DNA of 64,000 nucleotides, from assembly GCA_025267735.1 (NCBI GenBank), contig CM046294.1, positions 47,484,070 through 47,548,069 on the forward strand, written 5' to 3'. Shown here in pieces: positions 61,401 through 64,000 of the stretch. Under the pieces are notes generated by a model, which was given only the letters and a program-made list of their open reading frames with translations, did no database searches and was not told the DNA's origin. The position numbers and the translations under genes were made by a program. Each line of letters opens with the position of its first letter. Position 1 is the stretch's first letter. This stretch comes from Mactra quadrangularis (taxonomy: Eukaryota; Mollusca; Bivalvia; Venerida; Mactridae).

Positions 61401-61698
61401 ATGTAAGATTTGCAATGTTTCTGTTAATGAATATAAAAACCCACAATATGCGGTGGTACGTATTGCAATACAGTACTAGTGTATTGCAATACATTGCGAT
61501 AAGTTTCTGGCTAATGGTGACAGCCCTAGAAATACATAACTGTATAATAATCTATGATATTACAGGTAGGACTATTGAAGAATACAGAGGAGTACTTGGT
61601 CAATATGGTGTAACTGGTGAACTTGCCACTAGACCTGTCTCTAGTCTTTCTGGAGGACAGAAAAGTCGTGTAGCCTTTGCTGTGATGAGTATGACCAA
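46323..61698 (+). CDS. ABCF3: ABCF3, ATP-binding cassette subfamily F member 3 (partial gene, 16 exons seen)
   Basis: ABC-F proteins are soluble twin-ATPase proteins without membrane segments; family members act in translation and ribosome-related control, and ABCF3 is implicated in proliferation and antiviral responses in animals. Sixteen exons join in one frame to give 605 complete codons. Counting from the Met at 46325, the order is: N-terminal ABCF3-specific region (1-165), Walker A1 GRTGLGKTT (188-196), signature 1 LSGGW (307-311), Walker B1 LLLLDEPTN (327-335), H-switch VVSHDR (358-363), charged inter-domain linker (about 385-443), Walker A2 GENGAGKTT (503-511) and signature 2 LSGGQ (589-593). 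All visible catalytic motifs are intact, so the gene looks functional. Human ABCF3 is about 709 residues; the missing parts are about 25 N-terminal residues (first exon not located) and about 80 C-terminal residues with Walker B2 and H-switch 2, which lie past the window end. ABCF1 and ABCF2 fit worse, because the N-terminal region and the LHVEQEV and QYRDHIQVFIDRFRYNANRA stretches are ABCF3-type. Confidence 0.95.
46468..47068 (+). other. ABCF3 intron 2, with a possible degenerate SINE
   Basis: About 600 bp. At 46590-46750 there is a minus-strand tRNA-like stretch: its reverse complement begins GAGCCCGCATGGCTGAGCAG, as in Ser/Leu-type tRNA heads. Nothing else was recognised. Confidence 0.4.
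47069..47207 (+). CDS. ABCF3: ABCF3 exon 3 (N-terminal region)
   Basis: The exon follows TTGTAATTACAG and ends before GTGAGT. It encodes DVSNEVHKGP, KILDAPIHLGS and the KRDSGL end, matching the ABCF3 segment around the conserved LDAPI motif. It leaves in phase 0. Confidence 0.9.
47707..47804 (+). CDS. ABCF3: ABCF3 exon 4 (charged N-terminal linker)
   Basis: The acceptor is TATTTTCAG and the donor is GG|GTAATT. It encodes QVNSKQLAKAEAQIQKKLKK and a Lys-rich end, the coiled, basic stretch that precedes the first ABC domain. It ends in phase 2 with a Gly codon split across the intron. Confidence 0.9.
47839..48132 (+). mobile_element. SINE family 1, near full-length copy (ABCF3 intron 4)
   Basis: A tRNA-derived head (CCCGGCTAGCTCAGTTGGTA; B box GGTTGGATTCC) is followed by a body with CTCCCTCCTACC, GGGCAGTTGTCAGTCACTGA and GAGTGAGTAGGTTGACTGAC, and by an (AAAC)n tail. 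It is a Pol III-type retroposon moved by a partner LINE. The body may hold one of the conserved SINE central domains known from molluscs; this is not proven. Confidence 0.92.
48239..48545 (+). mobile_element. SINE family 1, older degenerate copy (ABCF3 intron 4)
   Basis: The order is the same as in its upstream neighbour (tRNA-like GTCGGTAGCACTTAAGTCTA, body TCATTCTCCCTCCCACCA, GGGCAGTTGT, GTAGGTTGAC), but the B box is broken (GGGTTCTTGGATGG) and many changes have accumulated. This is a second insertion in the same orientation about 100 bp downstream of the first. Confidence 0.8.
48597..48719 (+). CDS. ABCF3: ABCF3 exon 5 (start of ABC domain 1)
   Basis: The acceptor is ATAATTGTAG and the donor is AAG|GTAAGT. 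It encodes a variable Gln/Asn-rich stretch and then SYDIKIENFDIAFSER, the first beta-strands of ABC domain 1. It ends in phase 2 (Arg split). Confidence 0.93.
48760..48890. mobile_element. ~130-bp MITE-like repeat, copy 1 (ABCF3 intron 5)
   Basis: Starts TTGGTGAAAGTTTTCAATAT and contains CTGATTTCAGTATTTTGAGA and GGTTTTCAGTATTTTCA. Same family as 48,925-49,047 and 59,415-59,552. Confidence 0.7.
48925..49047. mobile_element. ~125-bp MITE-like repeat, copy 2 (ABCF3 intron 5)
   Basis: Begins GGGTGAAAGTTTCAGG and ends TTTTCAACTTTCGCCCATT, giving short inverted ends (GGGTGAAAGTTT with AACTTTCGCCC). Confidence 0.75.
49490..49504. repeat. G15 homopolymer
   Basis: Fifteen consecutive G 168 bp before ABCF3 exon 6. 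Prone to length error and possibly able to form a G-quadruplex. Confidence 0.95.
49672..49776 (+). CDS. ABCF3: ABCF3 exon 6 (Walker A of ABC domain 1; odd 5' splice site)
   Basis: The acceptor is ATATTATAG. The exon encodes VLLTGATLHLSEGRRYGICG, then RTGLGKTTLLKMIS, the Walker A1 P-loop. The reading frame and homology require it to end with AG at 49775-49776, giving KMIS-S-GNLQIPSHI across the junction. The bases that follow are GAACGT rather than GT. The nearest GT, four bases later at 49781, would put the next exon out of frame and give an immediate stop. The simplest explanations are a rare GA-AG intron or loss of one T from GTAACGT. Confidence 0.88.
50035..50110 (+). mobile_element. tRNA-like SINE head, third family (ABCF3 intron 6)
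   Basis: GAGCTTAGGGATAGAAAGAT, then CTGGGTTCCAACCCCAGTAT with a B-box-like GGTTCCAACCC and GGGCAGTGCTCAT. It shares the order TTAGGGAT... then B box ...GCAGTGCT with the minus-strand piece near 33450 and possibly a relic at 59565-59600. Confidence 0.55.
50497..50655 (+). CDS. ABCF3: ABCF3 exon 7 (ABC domain 1)
   Basis: A strong polypyrimidine tract (TATTTTTTCAG) precedes it and the donor is AAG|GTATTT. It encodes GNLQIPSHITILHVEQEVVG and DDTVSLESVLESDVERHNLL, one of the most conserved ABCF3 stretches, with the Q-loop region. It enters with one base of the Ser codon begun in exon 6 and ends in phase 2. Confidence 0.95.
51197..51343 (+). CDS. ABCF3: ABCF3 exon 8 (ABC domain 1 helical part)
   Basis: The acceptor is GTTTTTCAG and the donor is AA|GTATGT. 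It encodes LSEIYERLEAIEASKAPARA and AAVILAGLGFSPEMQRAPTK, matching ABCF3 just before signature 1. It ends in phase 2 with a split Lys codon. Confidence 0.95.
51821..51877 (+). CDS. ABCF3: ABCF3 exon 9 (ABC signature 1)
   Basis: A 57-nt exon after TTGTATTTCAG with donor GTATGT. It encodes SLSGGWRMRLALARALFS: the first ABC signature in the LSGGW variant typical of ABC-F domain 1. Confidence 0.95.
52041..52057. repeat. (GATT)4 microsatellite (ABCF3 intron 9)
   Basis: TGATTGATTGATTGATT after CAAATAAACCCAGATT; it could be the 3' tail of an unrecognised retroposon. Confidence 0.7.
52311..52333 (+). CDS. ABCF3: ABCF3 exon 10, 23-nt micro-exon carrying Walker B core
   Basis: The acceptor is TTTTATTTCAG and the donor is ATG|GTATGT. 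Only 23 nt: one base completing Lys, then PDLLLLD, then the first base of the catalytic Glu codon. Skipping it would remove Walker B and shift the frame. It is too short for most gene finders, but the flanking sites and frame fit exactly. Confidence 0.95.
52436..53060 (+). mobile_element. Degenerate SINE family 2 copy split by a hAT MITE (ABCF3 intron 10)
   Basis: GGTTATACTCTTCCACTAAA and ATTTGACAATCTCAATC resemble the family 2 body, and TCCAGGAAAGCTTGGCTAGC after the hAT element resembles its 3' part. The head is barely recognisable. It is the oldest family 2 copy in the window. Confidence 0.6.
52598..52998 (+). mobile_element. hAT-type MITE, 401 bp, perfect 8-bp duplication (ABCF3 intron 10)
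   Basis: Starts TAGGGCTGTCACGATATG and ends TATATCGTAACTGCTCTA; GTACTAGT flanks both sides (52,590-52,597 and 52,999-53,006). The body (CCGCTGTATATAACAGAAAC, CGGTCACTTAGGAGTGTGAC, GAAGGGAAGAATTTTCCAAT) matches the 546-bp copy in intron 12 but is internally shorter. Confidence 0.93.
53255..53310 (+). CDS. ABCF3: ABCF3 exon 11 (Walker B end, D-loop)
   Basis: The acceptor is TTATTTTATAG and the donor is CAA|GTAAGT. It completes the catalytic Glu and encodes PTNMLDMKAIIWLENYLQ, the DEPTN end of Walker B with its D-loop. It ends in phase 0. Confidence 0.96.
53742..53972 (+). mobile_element. SINE family 2 copy (ABCF3 intron 11)
   Basis: Head GTGCAGTTGGTAGCGCACCT, B box GCTTCGAATCC, body GGTTATTCCCATCCATGAAA, a shortened middle (a deletion relative to other copies), then CTTGTGGAAGAGTAGCTG and the AATTGTGTTGACAAGCC 3' part. 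Confidence 0.88.
54132..54332 (+). CDS. ABCF3: ABCF3 exon 12 (H-switch and linker helix)
   Basis: The acceptor is CTTTACAG and the donor is CAG|GTTGGT. Its 67 codons encode TWATTILVVSHDRSFLN, the H-switch of domain 1, then a charged segment KTKEERLKNQKKEYEAQKQY that belongs to the inter-domain linker of ABC-F proteins. Confidence 0.96.
54367..54912 (+). mobile_element. hAT-type MITE, 546 bp (ABCF3 intron 12)
   Basis: The ends TAGAGCTGTCACGATAC and GTATCGTGACAGCCCTA are inverted; flanks ATTTTGAG / ATTTTAAG are an 8-bp duplication with one change. This is the fullest intact copy of the family and in plus orientation. Confidence 0.93.
55295..55473 (-). pseudogene. LINE 3' end: C-terminus of a reverse transcriptase ORF (ABCF3 intron 12)
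   Basis: The minus strand reads ...VVTNALCARRLKWYGQGHSI..., GRPMKSWLECVKADLKAGLH and GGQK, then a stop. This pattern (RRLRWxGH... GRPxxxWLECVKxDLK) is the conserved C-terminal end of non-LTR retrotransposon ORF2 proteins of several clades. Only about 58 residues remain: a 5'-truncated insertion. Confidence 0.85.
55625..55701 (+). CDS. ABCF3: ABCF3 exon 13 (linker)
   Basis: The acceptor is AAATTTTTCAG and the donor is T|GTAAGT. It encodes VFIDRFRYNANRASQVQSKL and KMLEK, the hallmark basic linker motif of ABC-F proteins. It ends in phase 2 (Leu split). Confidence 0.96.
55930..56232 (+). mobile_element. SINE family 1 copy (ABCF3 intron 13)
   Basis: The head has GCTCAGTTGGTAGCAAGCAA and an intact B box GGTTCGATTCC, followed by the standard body and a short (AAAC)-like tail. 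The best-preserved B box of the family here. Confidence 0.9.
56318..56362 (+). CDS. ABCF3: ABCF3 exon 14 (45-nt linker exon)
   Basis: The acceptor is ATATTTCAG and the donor is AG|GTATAT. It encodes PPLEPPGKDSDVTL, the proline-rich connection to ABC domain 2. Short, but in frame at both ends. Confidence 0.9.
56906..57214 (+). mobile_element. SINE family 1 copy (ABCF3 intron 14)
   Basis: Head GCCCGGCTAGCTCAATTGGT, B box GGTTTGATTCT, standard body and an (AAAC)n tail. Full-length by comparison with the copy in intron 4. Confidence 0.9.
57403..57532 (+). CDS. ABCF3: ABCF3 exon 15 (start of ABC domain 2)
   Basis: The acceptor is ATCATTTCAG and the donor is ATA|GTAAGT. It encodes FPECEKLTSNILQLDEAQFY, then YDKSHIIFDDV and SSRICI, the beta-strands and A-loop aromatics (FYY) ahead of the second P-loop. 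Confidence 0.95.
57551..57863 (+). repeat. ~310-bp dispersed repeat, copy 1 (ABCF3 intron 15)
   Basis: Shares long stretches with 61,727-62,028, such as GATAACATACCATGTGAT, GTGTTGTTAACA and CTGGCTTTATTATGGAT. Class unknown. It begins 19 bp after the exon 15 donor. Confidence 0.85.
58490..58634. repeat. 145-bp foldback next to the exon 16 acceptor
   Basis: The left arm has TTCTCAACTGTCA and GAATAATTTCATGGTGA, the right arm TCACCGTGAAATTATTC and TGACAGTTGAGAA; the outermost TATAGT/ACTATA also pair. It ends 23 bp before the first base of exon 16. Confidence 0.88.
58658..58838 (+). CDS. ABCF3: ABCF3 exon 16 (Walker A of ABC domain 2)
   Basis: The acceptor is TTTATTCTAG and the donor is CTG|GTAAGT. 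It encodes VGENGAGKTTLLKILLGENS (P-loop GENGAGKTT), then GIRHAHRSLRIGYFCQHHVD (Q-loop region) and LLAQRFP. Its acceptor lies 23 bp downstream of a 145-bp hairpin-forming repeat. Confidence 0.97.
59415..59552. mobile_element. ~138-bp MITE-like repeat, copy 3 (ABCF3 intron 16)
   Basis: Begins TGGGTGAAAGTTTACAGT and ends CAACTTTCACCAA, with the same internal CTGATTTCAGTATTTTGAGA. Confidence 0.75.
59650..61528 (-). mobile_element. hAT-type MITE in minus orientation, split by another TIR element (ABCF3 intron 16)
   Basis: The plus strand starts TAGCGTTGCCCTGATATACT and ends GGTGACAGCCCTA. Flanks GAAATAAA / GAAATACA are an 8-bp duplication with one change. Without the 1,345-bp insert at 59,681-61,025 it is about 534 bp, as expected. 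Its right part is the reverse complement of the intron 12 copy (for example TCGGGACAGGAAGTTGTGAA at 61,240). Confidence 0.92.
59681..61025. mobile_element. 1.35-kb TIR element nested in the hAT MITE
   Basis: Inverted ends ATACTGTATAGCGG(ATT)ATT... and ...CCCGCTATACAGTAT extend inward with TCTGCGGGG / CCCCGCAGA and TTGGCGGAAA / TTTCCGCCAA. The target duplication is unclear (possibly GCA/TGCA). GC-richer than its host. Open frames up to 88 residues show no transposase motif. It is the youngest layer of this stack. Confidence 0.85.
61566..61698 (+). CDS. ABCF3: ABCF3 exon 17 (ABC signature 2), last exon in window
   Basis: The acceptor is GATATTACAG and the donor is AA|GTAAGT. It encodes RTIEEYRGVLGQYGVTGELA, then TRPVSSLSGGQKSRVAFAVM: the second signature LSGGQ. 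It ends in phase 2. No exon with a second ILDEPTNHLD-type Walker B was found up to 64000, so the gene runs off the window. Confidence 0.97.
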
Positions 61699-61726
61699 GT
61701 AAGTACTTCAAGTTTTCATGGTTTTT

Positions 61727-62028
61727 ATTTGCTGGATCTTTCAAAGAAAAAATTCAACTGATAGTTTGGTAAAACATGGGCGGGCATCTGGTGTTGTTAA
61801 CAGTTGCGTTAAAGTTTTCAATTTAGCATATATCTCTGCCATTTATTGCCAGATCTTTATGAAACTTCATACAATGATAACATACCATGTGATGAACATA
61901 ATTAGAAAGTAACCACAACTCTATCTGGCTTTATTATGGATTATTTCCCTTTGTAATTTTTGCGTTTAAAGTTTTTAAAATCCGGCTTTATTGTAGTTTC
62001 GACATAACATTTCTTTTTGCTTTATTGA
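61727..62028 (+). repeat. ~300-bp dispersed repeat, copy 2 (ABCF3 intron 17)
   Basis: Second copy of the repeat in intron 15, again beginning a few tens of bp after an exon (29 bp after the exon 17 end). Confidence 0.85.
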
Positions 62029-62086
62029 TTTTGTTTTCTGAAATAAATAATTTAAAGTTTCAGTAGCTATTTTATCAGTATTAATT

Positions 62087-62326
62087 ATACCCCCGCTTCG
62101 AAGAAGAGGGGGGTATACTGTTTTACCCTTGTCCGTGCGTGTGTTCGTGCGTGCGTCCGTCCGTTACGAAATTTCCGTCGCAGTTTTCTCAGCAACTATA
62201 ACATGCAGCAGCCTAATACTTTGCATATTGCTTCATCTCATAGTCCCATGTGGTGTAAAGCGATTTCATGCTCCTTGCTCATCTACTTCCTGTTTGTCGC
62301 AAATTTTTAGATTTTGGCGGGGGTAT
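62087..62326. mobile_element. 240-bp element with ATACCCCCGC inverted ends (ABCF3 intron 17)
   Basis: Starts ATACCCCCGCTTCGAAGAAG and ends TTTTGGCGGGGGTAT; the outermost 10 bp are a perfect inverted repeat. The interior is a pyrimidine- and GTCCGTGCGTGC-rich stretch. No coding content. Confidence 0.75.
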
Positions 62327-62404
62327 CACTAGTGAGCATTAGCTCACAGATTTACTTGTTTGTTTTGATATGAATGAATTGTTGTACATTTGGAATTAAA
62401 TTAC

Positions 62405-63335
62405 TAGGAATGGGTATCGCTGGAAATTTCAAATTGCGATATATTATGATATCAAACAGCGTATTGCAATACGTATTGCGATATATTGGGAGTTTATAAC
62501 ATAAGCTTTTTTTAGCACCCATGCTTGTATTTGAATGACAATATGAAGATTCAACACAATTATACATTGTGAAAGCTTTATTTATCCCAATGCATCATTT
62601 AAGACTCAACTTTTGTCCAGTAAAATAAGCATTATTACAAATCTTACTTTAAATCGAAAGTTCATTTGCGACACTATGCTGATAGACTGAGAGTGTCAGC
62701 ATGCCAATTGTTAATTACATATTAAGCATTAACCCATTGCTTATAGAGCTCCTCTGATTTGCCTACTGCCAAATAATAGGTAAAGCATCCACTGTAGTAT
62801 ACTGTATGCATGAATGTGTACTGGAAAGTCTGCACGTTTTGCAACAAACTTGATACCTACTTAGTTTCTTAGGGGTTAGAATGATTTGTAGCTACAATGT
62901 ATTTATTTATAATACAAAAGATGTAGGAGACAAAATTTCCTGTTCTGTCATATATTTCTTATACAACTTATTGAAACAATTTAAACATTTCAAAGGGTGT
63001 ATATTCTTTTCGTATCTAACCCAATGTCAAATAATAAAAAATATTCATCAGTTCCAACACCTCTACTTAATGTTAAAGTCGTCACAGGTAGATATGTGAT
63101 ATGTCAATACTTTATTCTAGATCTTTATGCTAAAAATAGATTAAAGGAAAACCAAAAATGAAATAGATTCCGGTCAAATTCGGCCACAAATAATGCAAAA
63201 CAGGTTCGAGTATGCAATTTTAGTCTATTTGATTAAGATAAAAATATTGTGATATATTGCGGGACCGTACCGGTACATATTGTGTTTGAGACCTATTGCA
63301 ATATACCGGTATACCGGTATTATTGTGTATCCCTA
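62405..63335 (+). mobile_element. hAT-type element, 931 bp, perfect 8-bp duplication (ABCF3 intron 17)
   Basis: Starts TAGGAATGGGTATCGCTGG and ends GTATTATTGTGTATCCCTA; TAAATTAC flanks both sides (62,397-62,404 and 63,336-63,343). Subterminal GCGATATATT and ACCGGTATACCGGTATT repeats resemble those of the other hAT copies, but the interior is mostly different, so it is a sister family. Confidence 0.88.
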
Positions 63336-63506
63336 TAAATTACCATTCAATTAATTGAGTAAAAAAACCAAAATGAAAGGAAATAAATAGAATTGCATCA
63401 GATCAATTTTCCAGTTAATGGTTGGAGCCCTAGAATTTAATAATACTAGGTGCACATGTTCTGACACTACCACCAGATAATGTGCCATAAAGGAGTAATA
63501 CCCAGC

Positions 63507-63751
63507 GGTGCTTTTCACAAAAATTCTTACAAAAAATCTTCATTAGTCAAAAGCAAGAAACATTAATAATACGCTCATTATTTGGCTTATCAATTCTAAA
63601 TACATGTATTATACAAATTATGTAGAATTGTGTATACCTTTTGAATATCATATCATAGTTATGCTTATTATCTGTTTACCTTTGATGTGCTAATTATATG
63701 AAACTGACTTACGAAGATTTTTCTTGTAAGAATTTTTGTGGAAAGCACACC
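63507..63751. mobile_element. 245-bp MITE with ~40-bp inverted ends (ABCF3 intron 17)
   Basis: GGTGCTTTTCACAAAAATTC and GAATTTTTGTGGAAAGCACA are the outer halves of arms that continue through TTACAAAAAATCTTC / GAAGATTTTTCTTGTAA. No clear target duplication. Confidence 0.8.
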
Positions 63752-64000
63752 AGGTTTGTAGATTGAAGATCAAACATGCCCTGGTTTTGTCTCTCAGCCA
63801 TAAATTCCAGAATTGCATATTTAATAGATTTCAATAAAACTTGTACATATGATCTCTACCCCTCAAGTTTTTTGAATTGTTGAGACCACTGTCTATGGAC
63901 TTTTCTAAAATAATAAATGTTATTAGTGAGTTTTCTTATCACTACCACTTGAGCACCCTGAATTAGTGAGCCGGCTGTCCACAAACTGCTATTTTTGAAA

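Overview
This is eukaryotic DNA: AT-rich, intron-containing and full of tRNA-headed SINEs, cut-and-paste transposon remnants and satellites. It is most likely from a marine invertebrate. The SINE style, the gypsy-free mix of short TIR elements and the rapidly duplicating AT-rich intergenic DNA look like a bivalve mollusc, but I infer that from style and have no species-level evidence. The only gene I can support is a multi-exon ABCF3 (cytosolic, non-membrane ABC-F ATPase) on the + strand. Sixteen consecutive coding exons lie between 46323 and 61698. The exon for the first ~25 residues was not found, and the exon(s) for the last ~80 residues, with the second Walker B motif, lie beyond the right edge.

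Layout. (1) 1-27,540: gene-free DNA built from diverged copies of one long unit. Copy A is 1-~5,970 and copy B is 14,271-~27,540, with fainter traces of a third copy near 8,200-9,100. Copy B is interrupted by ~5.1 kb (14,555-19,705) that holds nested inverted-repeat elements (15,130-18,790 around 16,141-18,317) and a clear hAT-type MITE (18,828-19,372). Copy B also carries an 11-unit 59-bp satellite where copy A has about one unit. (2) 10,250-11,040: a CRE-containing, promoter/LTR-like segment followed by three purine-rich tandem arrays. (3) 27,540-46,300: gene-free DNA with a 55-bp satellite, a decayed Tc1-type transposase on the - strand (31,774-32,145), copies of a second SINE family, a TA-flanked TIR element carrying two large hairpins (35,627-37,595) and a 1.4-kb inverted-repeat element (43,317-44,731). 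(4) 46,323-61,698: ABCF3. Its introns hold at least four related hAT-type elements with 8-bp target duplications, several SINEs, a LINE 3' remnant and long foldbacks.

The ABCF3 exons join in frame through Walker A1 (GRTGLGKTT), signature 1 (LSGGW), Walker B1 (LLLLDEPTN), H-switch (VVSHDR), Walker A2 (GENGAGKTT) and signature 2 (LSGGQ). Every junction obeys GT-AG except the 5' splice site after exon 6, which reads AG|GAACGT. This is either a rare GA-AG intron or a one-base deletion of GTAACGT. No unknown multi-gene system is visible. The most unusual material is the mobile-element architecture: inverted hAT copies flank exons 13-16, a 145-bp hairpin abuts a splice acceptor, a nested TIR element lies inside a hAT, and CRE and X-box motifs cluster inside a transposon.
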